Shown: positions 33,532 through 41,990 of the stretch, piece after piece
Layout of the letters: each line of letters begins with the position of its first letter
How positions within the stretch are numbered: position 1 is the stretch's first letter
Assembly (NCBI GenBank): GCA_019322485.1
Contig: JAHWIK010000017.1
Coordinates: forward strand, 1-57,666
Length of the DNA stretch: 57,666 nt
Direction of reading: 5' to 3'
Origin: Candidatus Woesearchaeota archaeon
Lineage (GTDB): Archaea > Nanobdellota > Nanobdellia > Woesearchaeales > JAHWIC01
The notes under the pieces: model-generated
Databases searched by the model: none
Told to the model about the DNA's origin: nothing
What the model saw: only the letters and a program-made list of their open reading frames with translations
Position numbers and translations under genes: made by a program

Positions 33532-35205
33532 TCATTCAATTTCTTTCTCTTTTAATATCGAAATAAGCAGCATGATGCTTACAACCAGAGCAAAAACCAG
33601 GAAAATAAATGGAAAGATATGAACTCCCCACACCCTTGGTCCCCCTTCAATGTTCACTGTCCATGCTGATGCTATTATAAATGCAGCAATAATCATTCCG
33701 TAAACAACCCTGTCGCTTGATTTGTCTATCTCCATCCCAAGCCTTCGTATCTCTCTGTCTTCAATATCGAATCTTATATTTCCTTTCTGCAGCTTTTTTA
33801 ATATGTTATAGGTTTGGTTCGGCAGAGCAGTTATACTGTCTTTTAGCTTTGTTGTTTTTGAGATAAAGTCTTTTAACATATATTTTGGCTTTTCTGTTAT
33901 CATCAATTTTTCAACAAAAGGCTTTGTTACATCGATAATCCTGAATCCAGGGTCATACTGCAGTGCAATCCCTTCCAGGGTAACGATAGTTTTTCCAAAT
34001 AATATAAAATCAAGAGGCATTTTCACGTGATATCTTAATGCAATATCCAGGACCTCCTCCAGGACTGAACTCAGCTTTACATCCTTCAGACTAGTTCCCT
34101 GCAGCTCTTCAATTGCGTCCTGCACATCCCTCTTGAAAGAATCAATATCTATTCCTTCTTTTTCAACACGCCCCAGCTCTAAGAGGCTGCTAATAACCCT
34201 GTCAGCATCATCCTCAACTATACCATAGATAATATCTATAGATTTTTGTTTTAGCTCGTCATCAAAATAGCCGACAATCCCATAATCAACAAGAGCTATG
34301 CGGTTGTCCTTTAGTATCAGGATATTCCCTGGGTGCGGGTCAGCATGAAAGAAACCATGCATAAAAACCTGGGTCAGCATTGCCTCATAACCATTCTTTA
34401 TTATCTTTTTGAGCTTAAGCCCCTTCCTTTTAACGTCCTTGATATTATGGAGCTCAATAGCATCCATGAATTCAGAAACCAGTACCTTCTTGGTGCATAA
34501 ATCCTTGTAAACCTTGGGTATATAGACTATCTTGCTTCCTTTGAAGTTGTTGCAAAATCTTTGTGCATTCCTTGCTTCTTTCCTTAAATCAAGCTCTCGC
34601 TTAGTCCATTCAGAGAACTCATTTACTATTGCAGTAGGCTTATACCTCCTCAGCTTAGGAATGTGCCTTTCCATAAGCTTTGCTATCTGTGTCATAATCT
34701 CAATATCACTTTCCATGATATTTCTTACTTTTGGCCTTAGTATCTTTACTGCAACTGTTTTCTTATTCTTCAGAACTGCCTTGTGCACCTGTGCAATAGA
34801 AGCAGAAGCAATTGGCTTCTCTTCAAACCTTGAGAAAAATTTGCTTATTGGCCCGCCCAGCTCTTTTTCAACAATCTTCCTAGCATCCTTAGAACTAAAC
34901 TGAGGTACCTTATCCTGCAGCTTTTCAAGCTCCCTTATATATTCCTTTGGCAGCAAGTCAGGCCTTAAGCTTAGTACCTGGCCGAACTTAATGAATGTAG
35001 GCCCCAGCCTCTCAAAAGTCAGCCTAAGCCTCTCTGGGTTTGTTATCTTTTCCTTTACCTTCAGCTTTGCCTTTATCCGCTTGCCGAATGGAATAAGCCC
35101 CTTAAGTTTAACCTTGCTTATCAGATAACCGAATCCACTCTCAAATAGAATTAGAAGTATATCCTGTAATCTCCTTATATCTCTCACCTCTTTTCTAATA
35201 CTCAT
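33532..35205 (-). CDS. AarF/UbiB (ADCK) family atypical kinase
   Basis: 557 residues from MSIRKEVRDIRRLQD. Family motifs: KFGQVLSLRPDLLPKEY (KxGQ), ASASIAQVHKAVL (Ala-rich loop in place of a Gly-rich loop), the ATP Lys in VAVKILRP, catalytic FHADPHPGNIL and metal-binding LVDYGIVG. Two C-terminal membrane helices end the protein (RVVYGMIIAAFIIASAW and FPFIFLVFALVVSIMLLISIL). The family supports isoprenoid-lipid or quinone metabolism. The start is 19 codons inside the longest frame, chosen because a TATA-like TTTATATAAC and a GGAG lie just upstream of this ATG. Confidence 0.9.
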   Translation of the reverse strand: MSIRKEVRDIRRLQDILLILFESGFGYLISKVKLKGLIPFGKRIKAKLKVKEKITNPERLRLTFERLGPTFIKFGQVLSLRPDLLPKEYIRELEKLQDKVPQFSSKDARKIVEKELGGPISKFFSRFEEKPIASASIAQVHKAVLKNKKTVAVKILRPKVRNIMESDIEIMTQIAKLMERHIPKLRRYKPTAIVNEFSEWTKRELDLRKEARNAQRFCNNFKGSKIVYIPKVYKDLCTKKVLVSEFMDAIELHNIKDVKRKGLKLKKIIKNGYEAMLTQVFMHGFFHADPHPGNILILKDNRIALVDYGIVGYFDDELKQKSIDIIYGIVEDDADRVISSLLELGRVEKEGIDIDSFKRDVQDAIEELQGTSLKDVKLSSVLEEVLDIALRYHVKMPLDFILFGKTIVTLEGIALQYDPGFRIIDVTKPFVEKLMITEKPKYMLKDFISKTTKLKDSITALPNQTYNILKKLQKGNIRFDIEDREIRRLGMEIDKSSDRVVYGMIIAAFIIASAWTVNIEGGPRVWGVHIFPFIFLVFALVVSIMLLISILKEKEIE

Positions 35206-35240
35206 ATAGTGAACATACTCCAACTTAGTTATATAAACTT

Positions 35241-35286
35241 TTTGGAAAAAGAAGTTTTCCAAAATGGTTTAGAAAGCTTCGCTTTC
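35241..35286. promoter_or_regulatory. Two adjacent hairpins in the aarF-porG divergent gap
   Basis: TTTGGAAAA (35241-35249)/TTTTCCAAA (35255-35263) makes nine pairs over a five-base loop; GAAAGC (35272-35277)/GCTTTC (35281-35286) makes six over three. AAAGCTT recurs just after. They lie between the divergent TATA boxes of aarF (about 35230) and porG (35321-35330) and may be operators or DNA structure. Function unknown. Confidence 0.4.
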
Positions 35287-35352
35287 CAAAGCTTTTTGTT
35301 TACCCGCTATAAGGAAAAAATATATAAATAGCAGAATTTTTGGATGTATAGG

Positions 35353-35919
35353 ATGAAAAAAATCTTTGAGATAAGGCTTCATGGAAGAGGTGGACAAGGA
35401 GCTAAGACTGCTTCTCAGTTTATAGCAGAGGCTGCAATGGATAAAGGAAAGCATATTCAGGCCTTTCCAGAGTATGGGCCAGAGCGTGCAGGAGCTCCAA
35501 TGAAGGCTTACACTAGGATTTCTGATAGCGAGATAAAGGGTGTTAGCCCTGTTATCAACCCAGATGTTGTTATTGTGATTGATCCTACTTTATTGAGCCC
35601 TAAAGTTGCAGAAGGATTGCATGAAGGCAGCATTTTACTTGCGAATACTGATAAGGATATCAATTATGTTAGGGAGAAAACAGGCTTTAAAGGCAAGATT
35701 GGTGTTGTTGATGCAACCAAGATTGCAATAGATGCTGTAGGGAAGAATCTCCCAAACACACCAATGATTGGCGCCTTGATTAAGGCTACAGGCATAATAA
35801 CAATAGACTCAATTGACAGCAAAATAAAGGAGAAATTCCTTAAGAAGATTGGTGATGAAAAAACCAAGGCAACGATGGATGCTGTTAAAAAAGCTCATGA
35901 TGAGGTTAAGATAGAATGA
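35353..35919 (+). CDS. porG: 2-oxoacid:ferredoxin oxidoreductase gamma subunit
   Basis: 188 residues from MKKIFEIRLHGRGGQGAKTA, the family start (GRGGQG). Also FPEYGPERAGAPMKAYTRIS and NTPMIGALIKATGI. First gene of porG-porD-porA-porB, with overlapping or near-contact junctions. Start 35353 is preferred to the ATG nine bases upstream because the TATA box ATATATAAAT (35321-35330) predicts transcription start near 35350. The complex oxidises pyruvate (or a related 2-oxoacid) to acetyl-CoA, CO2 and reduced ferredoxin. Confidence 0.93.
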   Translation: MKKIFEIRLHGRGGQGAKTASQFIAEAAMDKGKHIQAFPEYGPERAGAPMKAYTRISDSEIKGVSPVINPDVVIVIDPTLLSPKVAEGLHEGSILLANTDKDINYVREKTGFKGKIGVVDATKIAIDAVGKNLPNTPMIGALIKATGIITIDSIDSKIKEKFLKKIGDEKTKATMDAVKKAHDEVKIE

Positions 35920-36218
35920 GCAAAAAAACCTGGAAAGAGATTCCAATTGGAGGGATGATTACAGAAGCCGGCAGCTCTCGCCATTTTAAGACAGGTGACT
36001 GGCGCTCTTTTAGGCCTCTTGTTGATGATTCCAAATGCATTCACTGCATGCAGTGTGTGATTCTTTGTCCTGAGCATTGCATTAAGGCTGAGGGCGATGA
36101 AAAAAACATCAAAAGAAAGGACATTGACCTTGATTATTGCAAGGGCTGCGGCATCTGCGCAAATATTTGCCCGGTTAAATGCATACAAATGAAAGAAGAA
36201 GCTGAATTTACAAAGTAA
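35916..36218 (+). CDS. porD: 2-oxoacid:ferredoxin oxidoreductase delta subunit (ferredoxin)
   Basis: 100 residues with two 4Fe-4S motifs: CIHCMQCVILCPEHC and CKGCGICANICPVKC. The N-terminal KEIPIGGMITEAGSSRHFKTGDWRSFRP is typical of PorD. It carries electrons from the catalytic subunits to free ferredoxin. Overlaps porG by four bases and ends one base before porA. Confidence 0.95.
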   Translation: MSKKTWKEIPIGGMITEAGSSRHFKTGDWRSFRPLVDDSKCIHCMQCVILCPEHCIKAEGDEKNIKRKDIDLDYCKGCGICANICPVKCIQMKEEAEFTK

Positions 36219-36219
36219 A

Positions 36220-37404
36220 ATGGCTAATAAAAAGGCAGGCAAAACAGTAAAAGCAATCACTGGAACAGCCTCAGCAGCTGAAGCTATGAGGCAGATTAAT
36301 CCAGATGTTGTTGGCGCATTTCCAATTACTCCTCAGACTGCTATTATGCAGAAATTCTCAGAGTTTGTAGCTGATGGGATTGTCGATACAGAATTAGTCA
36401 GGGTTGAGTCAGAGCACTCTGCAATGTCTGTTTGTGTTGGCGCAAGTGCAGCTGGTGCAAGAGCAATGACTGCTACTGCTTCTGCTGGTTTGGCTTTGAT
36501 GTGGGAAATAGTTGGAGTAGCTTCTGGTTCAAGATTGCCAATTATTATGAATGTTGTTAATCGTGCCTTATCATCACCAATCAATATCCATTGCGACCAT
36601 TCTGATTCAATGGGTGCCCGCGACCATGGATGGGTGCAGATTTACTCTGAAAATAACCAAGAGGTTTACGAAAACACCCTATTGGCAGTAAGAATAGGAG
36701 AGCATCCCGATGTAATGCTTCCAGTGATGGTCTGCCAGGACGGCTTTATTACATCCCATGGTGTTGTAAACACAACAATATTTGATGACAATGTTGTTAA
36801 GAAGTTTGTTGGTGAGCACAAACCAGAGAAATGGTTGTTGAATGTCAAAGATCCTGTTACAATGGGTCCTTTAGAGTTGCAAGATTATTATTTTGAGACA
36901 AAAAGGCAGCAGATTCCAGCAATGGAAAAAGCCAAGGAGATATTCTTAGCGGCTGGAAAAGAGCTTTCAAAGATAACCGGCAATAAATATGAGTTTATTG
37001 AGAAATATAACCTTGATGATGCTGATGCTGTTATAATCACTATGAACTCAACTGCAGGAACCACAAAGACTGTAATTGACAAGATGAGAGAAGAAGGCAA
37101 GAAGGTTGGCTTGTTGAAGATAAGATTATTCAGGCCTTTCTGTTATAAAGAGGTTGGTGAAGCATTGAAGAATGCCAAGGCAATTGCTGTTCTTGACAGG
37201 TCAGAGAGCTTTGGCGCTAACGCACCCATATTTGGGGAGATTAAGAACACACTTTATGATTTAAACCTAAGGCCCAAGCTGCAAAGCTGTGTATTTGGCT
37301 TAGGCGGCCGTAATATTTTTGAGTCAGATATTGAAGCTGTGTTTGATGATTTATTGGCTGGAAATGTTTCATCTGATGTTAGATATATAGGTGTTAGGGA
37401 ATGA
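36220..37404 (+). CDS. porA: 2-oxoacid:ferredoxin oxidoreductase alpha subunit
   Basis: 394 residues. Pyrimidine-binding and C-terminal domains: GTASAAEAMRQINPDVVGAFPITPQT, VRVESEHSAMSVCVGASAAGARAMTATASAGLALMWE, and the later VGLLKIRLFRPF and AIAVLDRSESFGANAP. Length fits four-subunit archaeal POR. The PITPQT motif and the Arg/Glu in RVESEHSA support pyruvate-type enzymes over VOR or KOR, though the substrate is not proved. Overlaps porB by four bases. Confidence 0.95.
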   Translation: MANKKAGKTVKAITGTASAAEAMRQINPDVVGAFPITPQTAIMQKFSEFVADGIVDTELVRVESEHSAMSVCVGASAAGARAMTATASAGLALMWEIVGVASGSRLPIIMNVVNRALSSPINIHCDHSDSMGARDHGWVQIYSENNQEVYENTLLAVRIGEHPDVMLPVMVCQDGFITSHGVVNTTIFDDNVVKKFVGEHKPEKWLLNVKDPVTMGPLELQDYYFETKRQQIPAMEKAKEIFLAAGKELSKITGNKYEFIEKYNLDDADAVIITMNSTAGTTKTVIDKMREEGKKVGLLKIRLFRPFCYKEVGEALKNAKAIAVLDRSESFGANAPIFGEIKNTLYDLNLRPKLQSCVFGLGGRNIFESDIEAVFDDLLAGNVSSDVRYIGVRE

Positions 37405-38324
37405 ACTTCAAGCAATTAGCAGTAAAACTGCAGGATAAGAAGATAGTCCCAGGCCATAGAACATGCTCTGGCTGTGGAATCCCGCCAATAGTCAGGACTG
37501 TTTTAGCAAGCACAGATGACCCTGTTGTTGCCTGCTGCGCAACTGGCTGCTGGGAGGTCACATCAACAATCTATCCATTTACATCATGGAATATCCCGTT
37601 CATACATTCTGCTTTTGAGAATTCAGCAGCAACTGGTGCTGGAATGGAAGCTGCTAAGAAGGTTCTTGCAAAAAAAGGCAAGTGCGACAAAAACATCAAG
37701 GTAATGGCTATGGGCGGAGATGGCGGAACCTATGATATTGGATTCCAGAGCCTGTCAGGAGCTCTTGAAAGAGGCCATAAGATGGTTTACCTGCTTTATG
37801 ACAATGAAGCTTACATGAATACAGGCATACAAAGAAGTTCAGCAACACCTTATGGTGCAGCCACAACAACAACCCCTGCTGGAAAAGTGCATCCAGGAAA
37901 AGAAGAGTTTAGAAAAGACATAGTGAAGATAGTTGCTGCTCACAATATTCCTTATATTGCTCAAGCTTCTGTTTCAAATTTAATGGACCTTTCAATGAAA
38001 GCTGAGAAGGCATTCAAGGCAGATGGTCCTGCTGTTCTTGTATGTTTGCAGCCATGCACTCTTGGATGGAGATTCCCTCCTGACAAGACAATTGAGATTG
38101 CAAAATTAGCTGTTGAAAGCAATTTCTGGCCTTTGTATGAGATAGAAAACGGCAAGTACAAGCTTAACTACAAGCCTTCAAATCCTAAGCCTGTTCTTGA
38201 CTTTATCAAACCTCAAGGCAGATTTAAGCACTTATTCAAGCCAGAGAACAAGAAGATTCTTGATTTAATACAGAAACATACAGATGAAGAATTCGCAAAG
38301 ATAGAAAAGCTTTGTGAGCAGTAA
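37401..38324 (+). CDS. porB: 2-oxoacid:ferredoxin oxidoreductase beta subunit
   Basis: 307 residues. Fe-S ligands CSGCGIPP and further Cys in ACCATGCWEV and VCLQPCTLGW; thiamine diphosphate site AMGGDGGTYDIGFQSLSGALERGHKMVYLLYDNEAYMNTGIQRS (GDGG ... DNEAYMN). Holds the TPP cofactor and one 4Fe-4S cluster. Last gene of the operon; it converges on cutA, whose stop is adjacent. Confidence 0.95.
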   Translation: MNFKQLAVKLQDKKIVPGHRTCSGCGIPPIVRTVLASTDDPVVACCATGCWEVTSTIYPFTSWNIPFIHSAFENSAATGAGMEAAKKVLAKKGKCDKNIKVMAMGGDGGTYDIGFQSLSGALERGHKMVYLLYDNEAYMNTGIQRSSATPYGAATTTTPAGKVHPGKEEFRKDIVKIVAAHNIPYIAQASVSNLMDLSMKAEKAFKADGPAVLVCLQPCTLGWRFPPDKTIEIAKLAVESNFWPLYEIENGKYKLNYKPSNPKPVLDFIKPQGRFKHLFKPENKKILDLIQKHTDEEFAKIEKLCEQ

Positions 38325-38627
38325 TTAACTAGTAACTCTATCCACCCAATCTATATACTCTTTGTTTCCATCAACATCTATCTCTAGAATACAAGGCACA
38401 TCATAGCTATGGACCTTTTTGACTTCATCCTTTACTTTGTTTGCGTTTTTCTTTGTTGTTTTTGCTAACAATAAGAACTCTTTATCATCTTCTATCTTGC
38501 CTTCCCACCAGTACATGCTGTTTATGGGAAAGAAATTAGCGCATGCAATAAGCTTTTTCTCAAGCAAATGCTTAGCTATCTTTCTTGCTTCTTTCTCATC
38601 TTTGCATGTTATGTATATAAGACCCAT
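38325..38627 (-). CDS. cutA: CutA-family divalent-ion tolerance protein
   Basis: 100 residues. Matches the family closely: YITCKDEKEARKIAKHLLEKKLIACANFFPINSMYWWEGKIEDDKEFLLLAKTT and VHSYDVPCILEIDVDGNKEYIDWV. Forms ferredoxin-fold trimers; linked to copper/divalent-ion tolerance, exact role unclear. Divergent from the structured element and nop5. Confidence 0.95.
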   Translation of the reverse strand: MGLIYITCKDEKEARKIAKHLLEKKLIACANFFPINSMYWWEGKIEDDKEFLLLAKTTKKNANKVKDEVKKVHSYDVPCILEIDVDGNKEYIDWVDRVTS

Positions 38628-38712
38628 AGTTTTCGCTATACTTTACTTTTTTATTAAGTTTTTGTTTTTGGAATCAATAATAAAATAATCAATTTAAAAA
38701 ATCATCGAAAAT

Positions 38713-38839
38713 AAATAAATCTGAGTTTTGCTTTCAGAACAGGAATAAAGCAAAACTCATCCAATTCTGGTCCTTTAAGAAACAGAATAAGATGAAAATT
38801 CCTTTAATGCAGGGTATAAAGGAATTTTCAGATTTATTT
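38713..38839 (+). ncRNA. Four-stem structured element, copy 2
   Basis: P1: 38713-38724/38828-38839, up to 12 pairs around AAATCTGA/TCAGATTT. P2: GTTTTGCTTT (38725-38734)/AAAGCAAAAC (38747-38756), ten perfect pairs, 12-base loop. P3: TCATC (38757-38761)/GATGA (38791-38795) with inner TTCTG/CAGAA. P4: GAAAATTCCTTT (38794-38805)/AAAGGAATTTTC (38818-38829), loop AATGCAGGGTAT. Relative to copy 1 the stems are kept while bases change (first P2 pair T-A to G-C; the loops differ), and the P4 loop shares TGCA-GGG-TA. It ends 58 bases before the nop5 start, between divergent cutA and nop5. Confidence 0.68.
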
Positions 38840-38897
38840 TATTCTATATCGCCTTTAAATACAAATATTTAAAAGACTGACACCAATCCTTAAAGAT

Positions 38898-39794
38898 ATG
38901 CCAAAAGAATATAAATTTGAAAACATTATAGGAACGTTCACTTTTGATGAACAGTTTAGAGTGAAGTCTGAGAAACTGTTTGCAAATAAGGAACAAACAA
39001 TTCAAATTGGTAATGAATCACTAAAGAAAATACTTCAATCATTGAAAAATAAGAAATATTTTAATCATTTTTACAAGAATAACCTAATCCTTACAAAACA
39101 AAAGATAAAAGATTCTGTCTCTGACCATTTATTGATAATACAGACAATATCCAGTATAGAGGAGATTGACCGTGTAGCCAATATATTAGCCAAAAGATTG
39201 AGGGAATGGTACTCTTATTATCTCCCCGAGTTCCCAAAATCAATACAGAGCCATGAAAAGTTTGTTGAGTTGATAATCAGTAAAGACAAAAATCAATTGT
39301 TAAAGGAAATAAAACTAAAAAAAGAAGATTCAATGGGGGCTGATATTTCTAGTGACGATTTAAAGCCAATAATGGCTCTTGCAGAACAACTAAATTCTCT
39401 TTATCAATTTAAAGAAAATCAAAAAAATTATCTGGAAAAGATAATGAAAAAGACCTGCCCAAACCTTTTGGCAATTGCAGGCCCCTCAATCGGAGCTAGA
39501 CTAATCCAGCATGCAGGCTCATTAAAGCATCTAACAGAGATTCCTGCTTCTACAATACAATTACTTGGTGCAGAAAAAGCATTATTTCGTCATATGAAAA
39601 CAGGCGCAAGGCCGCCAAAGTACGGCCTAATATACAGCCACCAGCTAATAGCTCAGGCAAAGAAAAAAGACCAGGGCAAGGTAGCAAGAGGCTTGGCTGA
39701 TAAGATAAGCATTGCCATTAAGGTTGATTATTTCAAAGGGGAATTTATTGGGGATAAATTAAGAAAACAATTAGAGAAGAAGTTCAAAAGATGA
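38898..39794 (+). CDS. nop5: Nop5 (Nop56/58), box C/D sRNP core protein
   Basis: 298 residues. N-terminal fibrillarin-binding domain, central coiled coil, and the Nop domain with PNLLAIAGPSIGARLIQHAG, TIQLLGAEKALFRHMKTGARPPKYGLIY and a basic C-terminus KLRKQLEKKFKR. It bridges L7Ae-bound guide RNA to fibrillarin for 2'-O-methylation. The N-domain is shorter than in many archaea. A TATA-like AAATATTTAAAAG is about 25 bases upstream (leaderless start). Overlaps the fibrillarin gene by four bases. Confidence 0.96.
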   Translation: MPKEYKFENIIGTFTFDEQFRVKSEKLFANKEQTIQIGNESLKKILQSLKNKKYFNHFYKNNLILTKQKIKDSVSDHLLIIQTISSIEEIDRVANILAKRLREWYSYYLPEFPKSIQSHEKFVELIISKDKNQLLKEIKLKKEDSMGADISSDDLKPIMALAEQLNSLYQFKENQKNYLEKIMKKTCPNLLAIAGPSIGARLIQHAGSLKHLTEIPASTIQLLGAEKALFRHMKTGARPPKYGLIYSHQLIAQAKKKDQGKVARGLADKISIAIKVDYFKGEFIGDKLRKQLEKKFKR

Positions 39795-40468
39795 AAGTCC
39801 AAAAATCAAAAATATTTGAGGTTTACGAAACAAGATTAGGAAAAAGAAAGCTTTTGCTAACTAGGAATCTAGTTCCAGGAAAGACTATTTACGACGAGAG
39901 AACATTCAGGGATGATGGTGTTGAATACCGCGAATGGAAACCAGAGAAATCAAAGCTTGCAGCAACAATACTGCAGGGAACCCCTAATACTGGAATAAGG
40001 GTTAATGATGTAGTTCTTTACCTCGGCTCTTCAACAGGAACCACTGTAAGCCATGTCTCTGACATTATAGGAAAAGATGGCTTTATTTTTGCTTTAGACC
40101 ACGCTCCAAGAGTCATGCGTGAGCTTGTTTTTGTTTGCGAGCAAAGAAAAAACATTGCTCCAATACTGGCAGATGGAAACAAACCAGAAGAATATACTGA
40201 TAAGATATGCCTGGCTGATGTTTTATACCAGGATATTGCCCAGAAAAACCAGGTTGACATATTCCTAAAGAATATGGACTTATTTCTAAAAAAGGAGGGT
40301 TATGCTTTGCTTGCAGTTAAAGCAAGAAGTATCGACGTGACAAAGAAGCCAAAGCAGATTTTTAAGCAGGTAAAGGAACAGCTGGAAAAACAGGTTATAA
40401 TCATCGATTATCGTGAATTAGAACCTTACCAAAAAGACCACTGCATGTTTATTTGTAAAAATAAGTAA
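39791..40468 (+). CDS. flpA: Fibrillarin-like rRNA/tRNA 2'-O-methyltransferase
   Basis: 225 residues. Family signature: YREWKPEKSKLAATILQG, VLYLGSSTGTTVSHVSDIIG (S-adenosylmethionine loop), FALDHAPRVMRELV, and ADVLYQDIAQKNQVDIFLKN. Catalytic subunit of the box C/D RNP. Co-transcribed with nop5 (ATGA overlap). Confidence 0.97.
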   Translation: MKVQKSKIFEVYETRLGKRKLLLTRNLVPGKTIYDERTFRDDGVEYREWKPEKSKLAATILQGTPNTGIRVNDVVLYLGSSTGTTVSHVSDIIGKDGFIFALDHAPRVMRELVFVCEQRKNIAPILADGNKPEEYTDKICLADVLYQDIAQKNQVDIFLKNMDLFLKKEGYALLAVKARSIDVTKKPKQIFKQVKEQLEKQVIIIDYRELEPYQKDHCMFICKNK

Positions 40469-40513
40469 AACCAAAACCTTTATATTTGATTGATTTTTTT
40501 CAAAACCGTAAAA

Positions 40514-41410
40514 ATGCCATCTGAAAACAATAAAGTGCAAAAAGGAACATACAAACTAAAAACAGGCCTGGCTGACATGCTAAAGGGCGGAGTAATTATG
40601 GATGTAGTTACAGCTGAGCAGGCCAGAATAGCGGAAAAAGCAGGTGCTGTTGCAGTTATGGCTTTGGAAAGGGTTCCAGCTGATATACGCAAAGCAGGCG
40701 GGGTAGCAAGGATGGCTGACCCAAAGAGGGTAAAAGAGATAATGAGCGCTGTTGAGATACCGGTTATGGCTAAATGCAGGATAGGCCATTTTACAGAGGC
40801 ACAAATTCTTGAAGCTTTAGGTGTTGATTATATTGATGAATCAGAGGTCTTAACGCCTGCTGATGAGAAAAGTCATATTGATAAGCATAGATTTAAGGTT
40901 CCATTTGTCTGCGGCTGCCGAGACCTGGGAGAAGCCTTGCGAAGAATTAACGAAGGCGCAGCAATGATAAGAACAAAGGGAGAGGCAGGAACAGGGAATG
41001 TTGTAGAAGCTGTTAAGCATATGAAGACCCTTAAGGAGCAGATAAGAAAGCTGAGGGATATGTCAAACAGCCAGCTAAAAGTACAGGCAAAGGAAATGAG
41101 GGTTCCTGTCGAACTGGTTCAGGACGCAAAAAACAGGCAAAGACTGCCTATTGTTAATTTTGCTGCTGGCGGGATTGCAACTCCAGCTGATGCAGCCTTA
41201 ATGATGCACCTTGGCTGTGATGGAATATTTGTAGGCTCAGGAATATTTAAGTCAAACAATCCTAAAGAACGTGCAAAAGCTATTGTCGAGGCAACAACCC
41301 ACTATAAAGACCCGTTAATTGTTGCAAAGGTTTCTGAAGGCATTGGGGAAGCAATGAAAGGCCTGGAGATATCAAATCTCGATGTCAAATTGCAGGAAAG
41401 GGGCTGGTAA
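40514..41410 (+). CDS. pdxS: Pyridoxal 5'-phosphate synthase subunit PdxS
   Basis: 298 residues from MPSENNKVQKGTYKLKTGLA. Catalytic Lys regions: GGVIMDVVTAEQARIAEKAGAVAVMALERVPADIRKAGGVARM, PVMAKCRIGHFTEAQILEALGVDYIDESEVLTPAD, and RTKGEAGTGNVVEAVKHM. Builds PLP from ribose-5-phosphate, glyceraldehyde-3-phosphate and ammonia. The start was chosen over a TTG eight codons upstream because TTTATATTT lies about 30 bases before it. pdxT follows after seven bases. Confidence 0.96.
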   Translation: MPSENNKVQKGTYKLKTGLADMLKGGVIMDVVTAEQARIAEKAGAVAVMALERVPADIRKAGGVARMADPKRVKEIMSAVEIPVMAKCRIGHFTEAQILEALGVDYIDESEVLTPADEKSHIDKHRFKVPFVCGCRDLGEALRRINEGAAMIRTKGEAGTGNVVEAVKHMKTLKEQIRKLRDMSNSQLKVQAKEMRVPVELVQDAKNRQRLPIVNFAAGGIATPADAALMMHLGCDGIFVGSGIFKSNNPKERAKAIVEATTHYKDPLIVAKVSEGIGEAMKGLEISNLDVKLQERGW

Positions 41411-41417
41411 TTCTAAA

Positions 41418-41990
41418 ATGAGAGTTGGTGTATTAGCACTACAAGGTTCTGTAGACGAGCATAAGGCTATGCTAAGGAGCTGCGGTGCTGAACCAGTTGA
41501 GGTTAGGCTGCCCCACCACCTTGATAATATTTATGGATTGGTTATTCCAGGAGGAGAGTCAACTACCATTGGCAAGCTGATGAATAAGTATGAATTAGAC
41601 AAGGAGATAATAAGGAAATATCACGTCGGAATGCCTATCTATGGCTCTTGTGCTGGCGCTATAGTCCTTGCTAAAAATGTTTTGCCTAACAGGCAGTTCA
41701 GCTTAAAGTTGATGAATGTCACAGCTAAAAGAAATAATTACGGCAGGCAGGTTGACAGCTTTGAAACAGACCTGGAAATAGATAATATAGGCAGCTATAA
41801 GGGAATCTTTATCAGGGCCCCTTCAATAGATTTAATAAACAACGGCGTAAAGGTGTTGGCAAATTTTAAGGGAAAGCCGGTAATGGTGCAGCAGGACGAT
41901 ATCCTGATCACAACATTCCATCCTGAGCTGACCAATGACCCAAGAATACATCAATATTTTATTGATATGATAAAGAAATCCAGATATTAG
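41418..41990 (+). CDS. pdxT: PLP synthase glutaminase subunit PdxT
   Basis: 190 residues from MRVGVLALQGSVDEHKAMLR. Class I glutaminase: PGGESTTIGKL, nucleophile in IYGSCAGAIVLAKN, and the His/Glu pair in TTFHPELTNDPRIHQYF. Supplies ammonia to PdxS. A TTG start 12 codons upstream would overlap pdxS and is rejected. Converges on gdhA (four-base overlap). Confidence 0.95.
   Translation: MRVGVLALQGSVDEHKAMLRSCGAEPVEVRLPHHLDNIYGLVIPGGESTTIGKLMNKYELDKEIIRKYHVGMPIYGSCAGAIVLAKNVLPNRQFSLKLMNVTAKRNNYGRQVDSFETDLEIDNIGSYKGIFIRAPSIDLINNGVKVLANFKGKPVMVQQDDILITTFHPELTNDPRIHQYFIDMIKKSRY

Noticed and set aside
38713..38839. Standard box C/D or H/ACA guide RNA
   Set aside because: C and D boxes are imperfect and in the wrong order; no ACA follows the outer stem. 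Kept as an unknown structured element.
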